From Variovorax sp. SG517 (GTDB taxonomy: Bacteria > Pseudomonadota > Gammaproteobacteria > Burkholderiales > Burkholderiaceae_C): a stretch of 64,000 bases of DNA. This document shows, piece after piece, positions 17,225 through 28,641 of this stretch. The notes beneath the pieces were generated by a model. That model saw nothing but the letters and a program-made list of their open reading frames with translations. It was not told the DNA's origin and searched no databases. A program made the position numbers and the translations under genes. The stretch lies in NCBI RefSeq assembly GCF_013376045.1, contig NZ_JABMJG010000007.1, forward strand, positions 1 to 64,000, in the 5' to 3' direction. Every line of letters starts with the position of its first letter. Position 1 is the stretch's first letter.

Positions 17225-17313
17225 GAAACACCGAGGAACCGGCTTTGCCGGGCCTCGGTGTTGCCCCCGGTCGGGGGTTGGCGAAGTGACACGAAGTGCA
17301 CGCAGCCTGGGGG
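17225..17313 (+). repeat. Interspersed intergenic repeat, copy 1
   Basis: About 90 bp between the convergent ends of ilvD and a DUF3592 gene. It holds three elements in order: an AACCGGCTTTGCCGGGCC hairpin, a CCCCC/GGGGG hairpin, and a conserved block GACACGAAGTG..CGCAGCCTGGGGG. Copy 2 at 56821-56912 has the same order in inverted orientation with only a few differences by eye. It probably acts as a bidirectional terminator and belongs to a family dispersed through the genome. Confidence 0.8.
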
Positions 17314-17323
17314 CGAGCCTTGC

Positions 17324-18154
17324 CTAAGCCATCATCCACGCGCCGTAGCCGAAGGCCAGGAAACCAAGGCCGACGATCGCGAGGATGCTGCGCGACTGGA
17401 AATCCATCGCCGGCGGCAGGCTCTGCACGAGAAAGTGCAGCATGGCGCCGGCGCCGACGGTCATGAAGCCCGCGCCGAACTGCTTCATCGGGCTCGGGTC
17501 CGGATAGAGGAAGACGAGCGCGAAGCCGGCCAGGAAGACGAGGTTGGCAAGCACGGTGCCGCGCGTGCGCCAGCGCTTCTGGCCGGGCGTGGGTTCGCGT
17601 ACCTGCGCCCGCTCATAGGTGCCTTGCCTTTCGCGCGCGTCCTGGCGCGCCATGCCTATGAAGAACAGGCCGAACATCGCGGGAAAGGCACCGAAGATGC
17701 CGAGCCCCCAGACGCCACCCCACATGTTCTGGAAATCGGCCACCAGCGCCTGCGCGGGGTCGGCCACGCGGTAGCGCACCTCTACCGGATCGCCCCACTC
17801 CTTGCCCGACAGTCCGCCGCCGAGGCCCTTGACGCGGCGCTTCTGCCCATCCGGCGTGACGTACTCGACGATGGGCGCGCGCGATACGGTGACGCGGCCC
17901 TTGCTGTCCTTGCTCTGCTCGTCGACGAATTCGACCAGGCTGCCCTGCACGCTCGCGGTGCCGGCGATCGACTGGTAGCGATTCCAGCCGAGGGTGGCCG
18001 CGCCATAGAGACCGGCGCAGCCGATGAGCAAGGCGCCCACGCCCACACCCCAGAAGAAGTTCTTGAGCCAACCCACGAGCCCGCCGATGGCCGGGCCGAT
18101 CAGCAGCGACAGTCCGAAGACGATCAGCGCGCGGGTGGTGGCTTCCTCGTCCAT
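17324..18154 (-). CDS. DUF3592-like membrane protein
   Basis: 276 residues. Two membrane spans at about 10-60 are followed by a beta-rich periplasmic or extracytoplasmic part (about 62-140, with APIVEYVTPDGQKRRVKG and DPVEVRYRVADPAQA), then a span at about 150-170 and two more at 200-220 and 248-272. The central part has the DUF3592 pattern of small beta domains tied to membrane helices. Function is unknown for the family. It shares the strand with the next small gene (58 bp upstream). Confidence 0.72.
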   Translation of the reverse strand: MDEEATTRALIVFGLSLLIGPAIGGLVGWLKNFFWGVGVGALLIGCAGLYGAATLGWNRYQSIAGTASVQGSLVEFVDEQSKDSKGRVTVSRAPIVEYVTPDGQKRRVKGLGGGLSGKEWGDPVEVRYRVADPAQALVADFQNMWGGVWGLGIFGAFPAMFGLFFIGMARQDARERQGTYERAQVREPTPGQKRWRTRGTVLANLVFLAGFALVFLYPDPSPMKQFGAGFMTVGAGAMLHFLVQSLPPAMDFQSRSILAIVGLGFLAFGYGAWMMA

Positions 18155-18212
18155 GGCACTTCAGCGTGATGCATGCGGTGCGCGGACTCCGGCCGATGGA
18201 AGAACAAGCGGC

Positions 18213-18467
18213 TCAGCGGCGCGGCCGCTGCCCGTTGCCGGTCTTCATGCCCATGTTGTTCTTCTGGCGGTCGATGCGCGCCTGCTTGCGACGGTCTTCC
18301 CGCTCGACGACCTTGCGCTTGGTGTAGCCCGACGAATCGGCCCACGCCCACCATGCGACGGCCATCGCGAACGGCGACAGCACGATCCACCAGCTCCATG
18401 TGGCGACCATGCCGATCTCGAAATACTTGAGGGCCAGAGCAAGCAGGCCCAATCCCAGAAACCACAT
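18213..18467 (-). CDS. Small Trp-rich membrane protein (TIGR04438-like)
   Basis: 84 residues. Two N-terminal hydrophobic spans (MWFLGLGLLALALKYF and WSWWIVLSPFAMAVAWWAWA) carry seven Trp, and a strongly basic tail (KRKVVEREDRRKQARIDRQK) follows. Small Trp-rich proteins of this shape are characteristic of Comamonadaceae. Function unknown. The ATG at 18467 removes a non-hydrophobic extension present in the longer frame. Confidence 0.72.
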   Translation of the reverse strand: MWFLGLGLLALALKYFEIGMVATWSWWIVLSPFAMAVAWWAWADSSGYTKRKVVEREDRRKQARIDRQKNNMGMKTGNGQRPRR

Positions 18468-18572
18468 CGCGAATCCCTCAGGGTTGTATTGGCAACGCAT
18501 CCGGCGCCGTGCACGGGCCTACCTACAATCGCGTTGAGTCGAATGTAACTCAGCATTTAACAATTACACCCC

Positions 18573-18887
18573 ATGAAAAGAGTCTTGCTGCCGGCAGTCC
18601 TGGGCCTCGGCCTCACCGCACTCGCCGCGCCTGCCTTCGCCGATCTGGCGCTGGCGACCTCGAAGAACTGCATGAGCTGCCACGCGGTCGAGCGCAAGGT
18701 CCTCGGCCCCTCGTTCAAGGACGTGGCCGCCAAGTACAAGGACGACAAGGGTGCCGTCGACACCCTCGCCAACAAGATCATGAAGGGCGGCTCCGGCGTG
18801 TGGGGGCCGGTGCCGATGCCAGCGAACAACCAGGTCAGCGAAGCCGACGCGAAGAAGCTCGCAGCCTGGGTGCTGTCGACGAAGTAA
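18573..18887 (+). CDS. Class I c-type cytochrome (c551/c552-like)
   Basis: 104 residues with a signal peptide cleaved near Ala23 (APAFA). The mature periplasmic domain of about 81 residues carries one haem c bound by Cys33-x-x-Cys36-His37 (CMSCH), with Met82 in PMPANN as the sixth ligand. The protein transfers electrons between respiratory complexes or to periplasmic reductases. It stands alone, with no oxidase or denitrification genes nearby, so the partner is not known. Confidence 0.92.
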   Translation: MKRVLLPAVLGLGLTALAAPAFADLALATSKNCMSCHAVERKVLGPSFKDVAAKYKDDKGAVDTLANKIMKGGSGVWGPVPMPANNQVSEADAKKLAAWVLSTK

Positions 18888-18912
18888 GCCCGCCGCCGGG
18901 CCTGGCTTTGCG

Positions 18913-19413
18913 TCAGATCTGCGGGTTGATGTCGGCCGGCACGGGCCGGCGCTCGATGCGGTCCTCGAGCTGGCCGATGTGGGCAGCCAGGGTGTTGTCG
19001 GTCTGGTCCGAGCGCAGTCGGATCGCCGTCTCGAGCTGCTCCAGCCGCGCCAGGATCGCCGTCTGGCGATCGGCGTTCTGCGCCATGTGCTTGTTCTCCT
19101 GCGCCTCCAGGAAGTTGCGCAGCTCGGTGAAGCGCGATGCCTCCGCCTTGTCGGCCAGGTCGCGCTGGGCCTGCATTTCCTTGGTGTGGCGCTTGGTGTC
19201 GATCAGCACCGAACTGTGCAGGTACAGCACATAGACGAGGAAGAAGGCCGCCAGCACCGCGGTCAGCCCCAGCATCAGGAGGCCCAGCGGGGCCGAGACG
19301 GTCATGAAGCCCAGCCACACGTCGGTGGGCGTGGCCAGCGTGCCCCAGTTGAGCGCGGCGAGCGCCACGATGAGCAGCACGACGACGAAAAGAAAAGCGG
19401 ATCTCACGCCCAT
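18913..19413 (-). CDS. LapA-domain-like membrane protein with coiled coil
   Basis: 166 residues. Two spans at about 5-25 and 40-63 match the LapA/YciS layout (RSAFLFVVVLLIVALAALNWGT and LGLLMLGLTAVLAAFFLVYVLYL). The rest (65-155) is a charged coiled coil with heptad leucines, and the end is Pro-rich. LapA proteins in E. coli help regulate lipopolysaccharide synthesis, but this one is longer and stands alone, so the same role cannot be assumed. Confidence 0.68.
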   Translation of the reverse strand: MGVRSAFLFVVVLLIVALAALNWGTLATPTDVWLGFMTVSAPLGLLMLGLTAVLAAFFLVYVLYLHSSVLIDTKRHTKEMQAQRDLADKAEASRFTELRNFLEAQENKHMAQNADRQTAILARLEQLETAIRLRSDQTDNTLAAHIGQLEDRIERRPVPADINPQI

Positions 19414-19563
19414 TTGGGGCCTCCTTCGGAAAGATCGAACACGTCGGAACCCGTGCGCATCGAGGCGCGCGGTGGTTGCGACGGTTTTACCTCAGCGAAG
19501 AGCCCCGTTCGGCGCAAATGGCCGCATAAACGGCCATGTCCTACAGCACTAATGCACTGCTGG

Positions 19564-19599
19564 TCAGTTCGTCTGCGACAACTGCTCCAGGATCGCCGG
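19564..19599 (-). repeat. Duplicated 3' tail of acs
   Basis: 36 bp repeat the last codons of acs (stop codon included) with a single mismatch; the true tail is at 19693-19728. On the minus strand this copy still encodes [12 protein letters not shown] and a stop. The two copies lie 129 bp apart, a multiple of three. It appears to be the scar of a partial tandem duplication. Confidence 0.8.
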
Positions 19600-19692
19600 A
19601 TTCTGCCGGCACCTCACATCGCTGCGCGATATGAGTGCCGTCTTCACCTGCTAACGTGCTTCGCACGTACCGGCCTCCGGCCGGATCCCGGA
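19600..19692. other. Spacer between acs tail copies with short hairpins
   Basis: No gene is seen. ACGTGC-TTC-GCACGT (19654-19668) is a perfect 6-bp hairpin and GGCC-TCC-GGCC follows at 19672-19682. They might terminate acs. The rest of the 19414-19563 gap shows nothing recognisable. Confidence 0.5.
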
Positions 19693-21693
<2,001 letters not shown>

Positions 21694-21856
21694 GCTCTTT
21701 GTCTCCAGGATGGGTGCGGCCGTAATGTCGGCGGACCCACTTACGGGTCACTGACGGCTGCCATGTTAGAGCCTGTTCGATGGCCCTCTCGGGGTTATCA
21801 CGAGGGCGTCACCGGGACACCCCTAGAATTCGCGGTCCTCCACAACCGGACTGCAG

Positions 21857-22492
21857 ATGTCTGCTCCCGACCCTTTCGACACCCGGAACCCGCCCGTACC
21901 ACGCCGTGGTTCGCCGCTTCGCCCCCTGCCCAAGCTGATCTTCGCAAGCCGCTGGCTGCAGCTGCCGCTGTACCTGGGCCTGATCGTGGCGCAGGCGGTG
22001 TATGTGGTGCACTTCCTGGTCGAGTTGCTGCACCTGGTGGAGGCCGCCTTCGGCTCCAAGGATGCGCTGCAGGCGCTAATCACCAGCATCGGCTACAAGA
22101 CCACGGCGCCAGTGGGCACGCTGAACGAGACGGTCATCATGCTCGTGGTGCTCGCGCTGATCGACGTGGTGATGATCTCCAACCTGCTTATCATGGTGAT
22201 CGTTGGCGGCTACGAAACCTTCGTGAGCCGCATGGACCTCGAAGGCCACCGCGACCAGCCCGAGTGGCTGAGCCATGTGAACGCCTCGGTGCTCAAGGTG
22301 AAGCTGGCCACCGCCATCATCGGCATCAGCTCCATCCACCTGCTGAAGACCTTCATCAACGCGGACAACTACACAGACCGCGTGCTGATCGCGCAGACCG
22401 TGATCCACATCGCGTTCCTGTTCTCGGCGATGGCCATCGCCTACACCGACCGGCTGATGGCACCTGCCCATCCGCCCGCCGACCCGCACTGA
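21857..22492 (+). CDS. UPF0114/YqhA-family membrane protein
   Basis: 211 residues with about four membrane spans (roughly 40-62, 90-115, 150-168 and 180-198). The conserved stretch ALIDVVMISNLLIMVIVGGYETFVSR is the family hallmark, and IGISSIHLLKTFIN follows. Function is unknown; E. coli YqhA is an inner membrane protein. The N-terminal 30 residues are Pro/Arg-rich and probably cytoplasmic. It is monocistronic and divergent from acs. Confidence 0.85.
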   Translation: MSAPDPFDTRNPPVPRRGSPLRPLPKLIFASRWLQLPLYLGLIVAQAVYVVHFLVELLHLVEAAFGSKDALQALITSIGYKTTAPVGTLNETVIMLVVLALIDVVMISNLLIMVIVGGYETFVSRMDLEGHRDQPEWLSHVNASVLKVKLATAIIGISSIHLLKTFINADNYTDRVLIAQTVIHIAFLFSAMAIAYTDRLMAPAHPPADPH

Positions 22493-22498
22493 GCCTGT

Positions 22499-23428
22499 TC
22501 AGCCGCCCCGACCCGCCTGCGGCAGCACGTCCCAGGCGGGTGGATCGGTGAAGCGCGCGGCCAGAAAATCGAGCATCGTGCGCAGCGTGGCCGGCATGTG
22601 CTTGCGCGATGCATACACCGCGTACATGCCTACCACCTGCGGCTCGAAATCACCGAAGAGCCGCACCAGTTCGCCGGACTGCAGCAGCTGCGACGTGAGG
22701 TATGTCGGCAGCATCGCGATGCCGGCCCCTGCCCTCGCCAGGTACATCAGGCTCGCCGCATCGTTGGTCGACACGTTGCCGCCGACCGCCACCGACACCG
22801 GCTCCCCGCTTTCCTTGCGCGTGAAATTCCAAAGACTGCGCCCGAAGTACGAGTGCGTGAGGCAGTTACGCTGCGCCAGCTCTTCCACGCTCGACGGCCT
22901 GCCGTGCTCCTTCAGATAGGCCGGTGAGGCACACACCACCGAACGGCAATCGGTGAGCCGCCGCGCAATCAGGTTCGGGTCGATCTCGGCCGCCACGCGG
23001 ATCGCGAGGTCGATGCGTTCGTCGACGAGGTTCACCGCACGATCCAGCAGCACCAGGTCGACCGCCACGCCCGGATAGATCCGCACATAGTCGGCCATGG
23101 CATCGGCCAGTTGGGCCTGTGCGAACGAAGTGCTGGCCGTGATGCGAAGCTGCCCGCGCGGAGCCTCCGCCGGATGCCGCACCGCGGCCTGCATGTCGCC
23201 CGTGAGCTCCAGCACCTGGCGGCAGCGCGGCAGGAGCTCCTCTCCCGCCGCCGTGAGGCTCAGGCGACGCGTCGTGCGATGCAGCAGGCGCGCACCGGTC
23301 CACTGCTCCAGTTCGGCGACATAGCGCGTGACGACCGGGCGGGACATGTCGAGCTTGTCGGCCGCGGCCGAAAGACTGCCCGAATCGACCACGGCGACGA
23401 ACACGCGCATTGCATTCAATCGATCCAT
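22499..23428 (-). CDS. LysR-family regulator (divergent from NAD(P)-binding protein)
   Basis: 309 residues from MDRLNAMRVFVAVVDSGSLS. The HTH is in residues 2-40 (SAAADKLDMSRPVVTRYVAELE), followed by HRTTRRLSLTAAGEELLPRC and an effector domain of the CrgA-like type. The start at 23428 is used rather than 23452 because it matches the family N-terminus. It is divergent from the NAD(P)-binding protein gene across 122 bp, so it probably regulates it. Confidence 0.88.
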   Translation of the reverse strand: MDRLNAMRVFVAVVDSGSLSAAADKLDMSRPVVTRYVAELEQWTGARLLHRTTRRLSLTAAGEELLPRCRQVLELTGDMQAAVRHPAEAPRGQLRITASTSFAQAQLADAMADYVRIYPGVAVDLVLLDRAVNLVDERIDLAIRVAAEIDPNLIARRLTDCRSVVCASPAYLKEHGRPSSVEELAQRNCLTHSYFGRSLWNFTRKESGEPVSVAVGGNVSTNDAASLMYLARAGAGIAMLPTYLTSQLLQSGELVRLFGDFEPQVVGMYAVYASRKHMPATLRTMLDFLAARFTDPPAWDVLPQAGRGG

Positions 23429-23463
23429 TCGAACGATTTTAGGAATAAACAAGCGCGCAAATC

Positions 23464-23490
23464 GAGGTATTTCTTTCGAAACCAGAAACC
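23464..23490. promoter_or_regulatory. Candidate LysR-type operator
   Basis: The 8-bp palindrome TTTCGAAA (23474-23481) is flanked by GGT and ACC arms, in the middle of a divergent gap. It suits a LysR dimer but the regulator has not been matched to it. Confidence 0.4.
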
Positions 23491-23550
23491 TAAGATTCGC
23501 TCCATCCCATCCCGATCTCTCGATCCTTCCGATCTTTCACAGGAGTCACC

Positions 23551-24168
23551 ATGAGCCACATCGCCATCATCGGCGCCACCGGACGCGCCGGCAGCCAGCT
23601 TCTCGACGAGGCCCTGCGCCGCGGCCACACCGTCACCGCCATCGCCCGCAAGGCCAGCGCCAAGCTGGCGGGCCGCGCCAACGTGAAGGCCGTCGATCTC
23701 GACGTGCTCGACGGCGCTGCGCTTGAGAAGACCCTGGCCGGCCACGACGCCGTGTTCAGCGCCGCGCACTTCGCCACCGTGCCGCCCGCGGCCATCATCG
23801 AGCCAACGAAGCGCGCCGGCGTGAAGCGCCTGCTGGTGGTCGGCGGCGCGGGCAGCCTGTTCGCGGCGCCCGGCCTGAAGGTGATCGACACGCCCAACTT
23901 CCCCGACGCGTACCGCGCCGAAGCCTCGGCCGGCGGCGTGTTCCTCGACACGCTGCGCAACGAGAAGGACCTGGACTGGACCTTCCTCTCGCCCTCCGCC
24001 GAATTCGTCGAAGGCGAGCGCACCGGCAAGTTCCGCCTGGGCAAGGACGACCTGCTCGTGAGCGCCGAAGGCCGCAGCTGGATCAGCTTCGCGGACTACG
24101 CGATCGCGTTCATCGACGAACTCGAAAAGCCCGCGCACTCGCGCCAGCGCTACACCATCGGATATTGA
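23551..24168 (+). CDS. NAD(P)H-binding atypical SDR-like protein
   Basis: 205 residues. It opens with the Rossmann motif HIAIIGATGRAGSQLLDEALRRGHTVTAIARKA, the GATGxxG pattern of atypical SDRs such as the COG2910/YwnB-like group. LDWTFLSPSAEF is the conserved core, and no Tyr-x3-Lys catalytic pair is obvious, so it may bind cofactor as a redox sensor or reduce an unknown substrate. It is preceded by an AGGAG site and a divergent LysR gene. Confidence 0.82.
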   Translation: MSHIAIIGATGRAGSQLLDEALRRGHTVTAIARKASAKLAGRANVKAVDLDVLDGAALEKTLAGHDAVFSAAHFATVPPAAIIEPTKRAGVKRLLVVGGAGSLFAAPGLKVIDTPNFPDAYRAEASAGGVFLDTLRNEKDLDWTFLSPSAEFVEGERTGKFRLGKDDLLVSAEGRSWISFADYAIAFIDELEKPAHSRQRYTIGY

Positions 24169-24184
24169 GCTGCAGGCAGAAAAC

Positions 24185-24212
24185 AAAAAAGGACCTGCGA
24201 GGGTCCTTTTTT
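24185..24212. terminator. Bidirectional rho-independent terminator
   Basis: An A-run, a stem GGACC-TGCGA-GGGTCC and a T-run form a symmetrical terminator between the convergent NAD(P)-binding protein gene and fumC, serving both. Confidence 0.9.
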
Positions 24213-24229
24213 CGTTTGAGCCGGCCGGA

Positions 24230-25627
24230 TCAACGCCCGGTCATGTTCTCCGGCACCACCCACTGGTCGAACTGCTCGGCCGTCAGGTGGCCCGATGCGA
24301 TCGCCGCATCGCGCAGGCTGGTGCCTTCCTTGTGCGCCTTCTTCGCGATGTAGGCCGACTTGTCGTAGCCGATGTGCGTGTTCAGCGCCGTCACCAGCAT
24401 CAGCGAGCGCTGCACCAGCTCGGTGATGCGCTCGCGGTTGGGCTCGATGCCCACCGCGCAGTGGTCGTTGAAGCTCACCATGCCGTCGGCCAGCAGGCGT
24501 ACGCTCTGCAGGAAGTTGTGCGCCACCATCGGACGGAACACGTTCAGCTCGAAGTTGCCCGAGGCGCCGCCGATGTTGATGGCCACGTCGTTGCCGAACA
24601 CCTGCGCGGCCAGCATCGTCACCGCCTCGCTCTGCGTCGGGTTGACCTTGCCCGGCATGATCGACGAGCCCGGCTCGTTCTCGGGAATGCTCAGTTCGCC
24701 GATGCCGCTGCGCGGGCCGCTGGCGAGCCAGCGCACGTCGTTGGCGATCTTGTTCATGCTGGCGGCCAGCGTCTTCAGCGCGCCGTGCGCGTGCACCAGC
24801 GCATCGACGCTGGCCATGGCTTCGAACTTGTTCGGCGCGGTCACGAACGGTAGGCCGGTGAGCTTCGCCAGTTCGGCCGCCACCTGCTCCGCATAGCCCT
24901 TGGGCGCATTGAGGCCGGTGCCGACGGCCGTGCCGCCCAGCGCCAGTTCGCACAGGTGCGGCAGCGCGGCGCGCACGTGCGCCTCGCCATGAGCCAGCTG
25001 CGCGACATAGCCGGAGAACTCCTGGCCCAGCGTGAGGGGCGTGGCGTCCTGCAGGTGGGTGCGGCCGATCTTCACGATGTCGGCGAAGTCCTTCGACTTC
25101 TGCTCCAGCGTGCCGCGCAGCTTCGCGATGGCCGGCAGCAGCTTGTGGGTGATGGCCTCGACGGCCGCCACGTGCATCGCCGTGGGGAACACGTCGTTGC
25201 TCGACTGGCTGCGGTTCACGTCGTCGTTCGGGTGCACGAGGCGTCCTTCACCGCGCTCGCCGCCGAGGATTTCGCTGGCGCGGTTGGCCAGCACCTCGTT
25301 GACGTTCATGTTGGTCTGCGTGCCCGAGCCGGTCTGCCAGACTACCAGCGGGAACTCGCCCGGGTGCTTGCCGGCGATGACCTCGTCGGCCGCGGCCACG
25401 ATCGCGTTGGTTTTCTTCTCGTCCTGCAGGCCCAGCGCGTGGTTGACCACGGCGGAAGCGCGCTTGACCTGGGCCAGCGCCTTGATGATCTCGCGCGGCT
25501 GCTGCTCGCCGGAGATGTCGAAGTTCTGCAGCGAGCGCTGCGTCTGCGCGCCCCACAGCTTGTCGGCCGGCACGTCGATGGGTCCGAAGGTATCGCGCTC
25601 GGCACGGGTCTTGGGGGAAGTCGTCAT
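24230..25627 (-). CDS. fumC: Fumarate hydratase, class II
   Basis: 465 residues, the iron-independent class II fumarase of the aspartase/fumarase superfamily, interconverting fumarate and malate. The [13 protein letters not shown] segment (from about 100), His191 in [10 protein letters not shown] and the signature [11 protein letters not shown] with Ser322 are present. The start at 25627 is preferred over an upstream extension. A class I iron-sulfur fumarase lies 4 kb away, so the strain has both and may switch with iron supply or oxidative stress. Confidence 0.96.
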   Translation of the reverse strand: MTTSPKTRAERDTFGPIDVPADKLWGAQTQRSLQNFDISGEQQPREIIKALAQVKRASAVVNHALGLQDEKKTNAIVAAADEVIAGKHPGEFPLVVWQTGSGTQTNMNVNEVLANRASEILGGERGEGRLVHPNDDVNRSQSSNDVFPTAMHVAAVEAITHKLLPAIAKLRGTLEQKSKDFADIVKIGRTHLQDATPLTLGQEFSGYVAQLAHGEAHVRAALPHLCELALGGTAVGTGLNAPKGYAEQVAAELAKLTGLPFVTAPNKFEAMASVDALVHAHGALKTLAASMNKIANDVRWLASGPRSGIGELSIPENEPGSSIMPGKVNPTQSEAVTMLAAQVFGNDVAINIGGASGNFELNVFRPMVAHNFLQSVRLLADGMVSFNDHCAVGIEPNRERITELVQRSLMLVTALNTHIGYDKSAYIAKKAHKEGTSLRDAAIASGHLTAEQFDQWVVPENMTGR

Positions 25628-25760
25628 GAGAAAAAGCTCCGCAGGATCATGAAAGGTCGCGCCGCTTGCCGGCGCGCCATGGAGTATCGCCCCGATGAGA
25701 GTAGCTCTCATCTGACGAGGGCATTGCACCGCCGCCGACACCGGCGCCCTGCCGCTTGCC

Positions 25761-25794
25761 TTGACCTCATCATGTCAAAAAGTTATAATTGACA
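25761..25794 (+). promoter_or_regulatory. Strong sigma70 promoter of proVWX with overlapping dyad
   Basis: TTGACC (25761-25766) and TATAAT (25784-25789) are separated by exactly 17 bp, close to consensus. An inverted repeat TGTCAA-N10-TTGACA (25773-25778 and 25789-25794) straddles the -10, so a repressor could block it. Transcription would begin near 25796. Confidence 0.75.
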
Positions 25795-25795
25795 G

Positions 25796-26151
25796 CTTCT
25801 GACGACCAACAAGTCATGATGACAACGTTGGTCAAGCCTGCACTACTCGCGGATCTCCGAATCCCGTCGCGGTGCAAGGTGCTCCCGCCGGGCCCTGCCC
25901 GGCAAACCGGCCGGATCTTTCCAGCCCCATTGCCACGTCAAGCTCATCCAGCCGGCGCCCCTCGACCAGGCCCGTCGCGCTGCGGATGAAGCATCCGGCG
26001 GGCACTGGCTTCGTCGCCCTGTCGTCTTCAGTGCCTGTCGGCAGCCCCTCCATCTGACGGGCTGGGGCGTGGTCGCGTCGCCCTTTTTGGAGCTTCCGGA
26101 GCTTCCGAAGGACGGCGATCTGTCAACCCTTCACCCAAGGAGCCCCGACGT
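25796..26151 (+). other. Long untranslated leader of proVWX
   Basis: About 355 nt between the predicted start site and the proV ATG. A stem GACCAAC/GTTGGTC (25804-25810 with 25827-25833) encloses the dyad GTCAT-G-ATGAC. A further GCCGGGC/GCCCGGC hairpin follows near 25888-25904. Short frames on both strands lack coding character. It could hold a cis-acting RNA controlling the osmoprotectant uptake operon, but I recognise no known riboswitch. Confidence 0.5.
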
Positions 26152-27423
26152 ATGGCCAAAGGAATTCTCATCGACCATGTCTTCAAGGTGTTCGGCGACG
26201 AGCCCGAACAAGCGCTGGAGCTGGTCCGCCAAGGACTTTCGAAGAAGGAGATCCTGGCGCGCACCGGCCAGTCGATCGGCGTGTTCGACGCCACCTTCGA
26301 GATCCAGGCCGGGGAAATCTTCGTCATCATGGGCCTCTCGGGCTCGGGCAAGTCGACGCTGGTGCGGCTGCTGAACCGGCTGATCGAGCCGACCGCCGGG
26401 CGCATCGTGATCGACGGCGCCGACATCAACGAGCATTCCGACGCGCGGCTTCGCGCGCTGCGCCGCAAGGACATCAGCATGGTGTTCCAGTCGTTCGCGC
26501 TGATGCCGCACATGACGGTGCGCGAGAACACCGCCTTCGGCCTAGAGCTCTCGGGCACCGGCAAGAAGGAGCGCCTCGCGCAGGCCGACAAGGCGCTCGC
26601 GCAGGTGGGCCTGGCGGGCTGGGGCGACAGCTACCCCGACGAGCTCTCCGGCGGCATGCAGCAGCGCGTGGGCCTGGCGCGCGCGCTGGCCTCCGATCCG
26701 TCGATCCTGCTGATGGACGAGGCCTTCTCGGCGCTCGATCCGATCATCCGCACCGAGATGCAGTCGGAGCTACTGCGCCTGCAGCAGGAGCAGCGCCGCA
26801 CCATCGTCTTCATCTCGCACGACCTCGACGAGGCCATGCGCATCGGCGACCGCATCGCGATCATGAAGGACGGCCAGGTGATCCAGGTCGGCACGCCCGA
26901 CGAGATTTTGCGCAGCCCCGCCAACGACTACGTGCGCAGCTTCGTGCGCGGCGTGGACGCGGCCGCCGTATTCAAGGCGGGCGATATCGCGCGCAAGCAG
27001 CTCACCGTGGTCTGCGAGCACCCCGAGCGCGGCGCGCGCGCGGCGCTCAAGCAGCTCGAAGACCAGGACCGCGACTTCGCCTACGTCACCAGCCCGAGCA
27101 AGCGCTACCTGGGCACCGTGTCGGCCGACACCCTGCGCGCGGCGCTCGACGGCCATTCCGGCCCGCTGGGCCTGCGCCACGCGTTCCTGAACGACCTCGG
27201 CACGATCGACGCCGATGCGCCCGTGGCCGGCCTCTTCGGCCAGGTGGCCCAGGCGCCGTGCGCGGTGCCGGTGGTGGCGGCGGACGGCCGCTTCTGCGGC
27301 GCGATCAGCAAGACGACGCTGCTGAAGTTCCTCGATCGCGACACGCCGCCCATCGACCCGGCGCACCAGCCGCAGCAACCCGTGGCCGCCGTTGTCTCCA
27401 CCGCCGCCGCCACTGCCGCCTGA
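26152..27423 (+). CDS. proV: Glycine betaine/proline ABC transporter ATP-binding protein
   Basis: 423 residues. Walker [10 protein letters not shown] (61-69), signature LSGGMQQR (165-172), Walker B LLMDE (186-190) and the switch His in FISHDLDEA are all intact. The N-terminal 50 residues are the ProV-specific leader, and the region after 290 corresponds to the regulatory CBS-like part. It powers osmoprotectant import with ProW and ProX. The Ala-rich last 25 residues are unusual. It is the first gene of the operon, behind a long leader. Confidence 0.94.
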   Translation: MAKGILIDHVFKVFGDEPEQALELVRQGLSKKEILARTGQSIGVFDATFEIQAGEIFVIMGLSGSGKSTLVRLLNRLIEPTAGRIVIDGADINEHSDARLRALRRKDISMVFQSFALMPHMTVRENTAFGLELSGTGKKERLAQADKALAQVGLAGWGDSYPDELSGGMQQRVGLARALASDPSILLMDEAFSALDPIIRTEMQSELLRLQQEQRRTIVFISHDLDEAMRIGDRIAIMKDGQVIQVGTPDEILRSPANDYVRSFVRGVDAAAVFKAGDIARKQLTVVCEHPERGARAALKQLEDQDRDFAYVTSPSKRYLGTVSADTLRAALDGHSGPLGLRHAFLNDLGTIDADAPVAGLFGQVAQAPCAVPVVAADGRFCGAISKTTLLKFLDRDTPPIDPAHQPQQPVAAVVSTAAATAA

Positions 27424-27445
27424 ACGAAATCGAAGGACACAACAG

Positions 27446-28624
27446 ATGAACGACACCGCACTGCCCTCCGAACTCGCGCCGATGAACGACGCATCGACCG
27501 CGCTCGCGACGCCCGCTGCCGCGCCGGCGCCGGTCGACCCGTGGGAAGCCCTGTCGGCCGCGCCCGACACCTCCGCAACCAGCGCCTGGCTCGACGCCCC
27601 CGCGCCGCTCGATAGCGCCCATCAGCTCGCCGGCCACGCCGATGCCGCGGGCGGCCTGCAACTGCACCGCCTGTGGGATGGCTCGCTGCCCATCGAATCC
27701 TGGATCAACAGCGGCCTGGGCTGGGTGGTGGAGCATTTCCGCCCCTTCTTCCAGACCGTGCGCCTGCCCATCGACGGCACGCTGAACTGGATCCAGGGCC
27801 TGCTCACCGGCCTGCCCACGCTGGCGATGATCGCGCTCATCGGCCTGCTGGCCTGGCAGTTCGCCGGCCGCGCGCTGGCCATCGGCACCACGGTGGCGCT
27901 GCTGCTGGTGGCCATGCTGGGCATCTGGCCCGAGGCGATGGTGACGCTGTCGCTGGTGCTGACCTCGCTGGTGTTCTGCATGGCCGTGGGCCTGCCGCTG
28001 GGCGTGCTGCTGGCCAGCAGCGACCGCGCGCAGCGCGTGATGCGTCCGGTGCTCGACGCGATGCAGACCACGCCGGCCTTCGTGTACCTGGTGCCGGTGG
28101 TGATGCTGTTCGGCATCGGCAATGTGCCGGGCGTGATCGTGACCATCGTCTTCGCGCTGGCGCCGCTGGTGCGCCTGACCAACCTCGGCCTGCGCCAGGT
28201 GCGCCCCGACCTGATCGAGGCTGCGCGCGCCTACGGCGCCTCGCCGTGGCAGATGCTGGTGAAGGTGCAACTGCCGCTGGCCATGCCGTCGATCATGGCG
28301 GGCATCAACCAGGCGCTGATGCTGTCGCTGTCGATGGTGGTCATCGCCTCGATGATCGCCGTGGGCGGCCTCGGCCAGATGGTGCTGCGCGGCATCGGCC
28401 GGCTCGACATGGGCCTGGCCACCGTGGGCGGCCTGGGCATCGTTCTGCTGGCGATCTCGCTGGACCGCCTGACGCAGGCCATGGGCAAGTCGCGTCGCGG
28501 CGGCGGCCGCCGCTGGTGGCACACGGGGCCGGTGGGCCTTGCGCTTCGCATGCTGCAGCGTGCAGTGGCACCGGCCCGCAACGACGCCGAGCCCGCGCCC
28601 GCCCTTTCCGCACAGGCGCGATGA
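27446..28624 (+). CDS. proW: Glycine betaine/proline ABC transporter permease
   Basis: 392 residues. The first 100 residues are an Ala/Pro-rich, acidic extension as in E. coli ProW. About seven membrane spans follow, with the permease loop [32 protein letters not shown] that contacts ProV. The C-terminus is a basic cytoplasmic tail. The ATG at 27446 is preceded by AAGGA. It lies 22 bp after proV and ends with TGA overlapping a possible but less favoured start of proX. Confidence 0.94.
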   Translation: MNDTALPSELAPMNDASTALATPAAAPAPVDPWEALSAAPDTSATSAWLDAPAPLDSAHQLAGHADAAGGLQLHRLWDGSLPIESWINSGLGWVVEHFRPFFQTVRLPIDGTLNWIQGLLTGLPTLAMIALIGLLAWQFAGRALAIGTTVALLLVAMLGIWPEAMVTLSLVLTSLVFCMAVGLPLGVLLASSDRAQRVMRPVLDAMQTTPAFVYLVPVVMLFGIGNVPGVIVTIVFALAPLVRLTNLGLRQVRPDLIEAARAYGASPWQMLVKVQLPLAMPSIMAGINQALMLSLSMVVIASMIAVGGLGQMVLRGIGRLDMGLATVGGLGIVLLAISLDRLTQAMGKSRRGGGRRWWHTGPVGLALRMLQRAVAPARNDAEPAPALSAQAR

Positions 28625-28641
28625 ACGGAGGAACCCGCCAC

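Noticed and set aside
25832-26057. Short open frames on both strands in the proV leader
   Set aside because: They have no ribosome site, no hydrophobic or domain pattern and overlap each other on opposite strands. A non-coding leader explains the region better.
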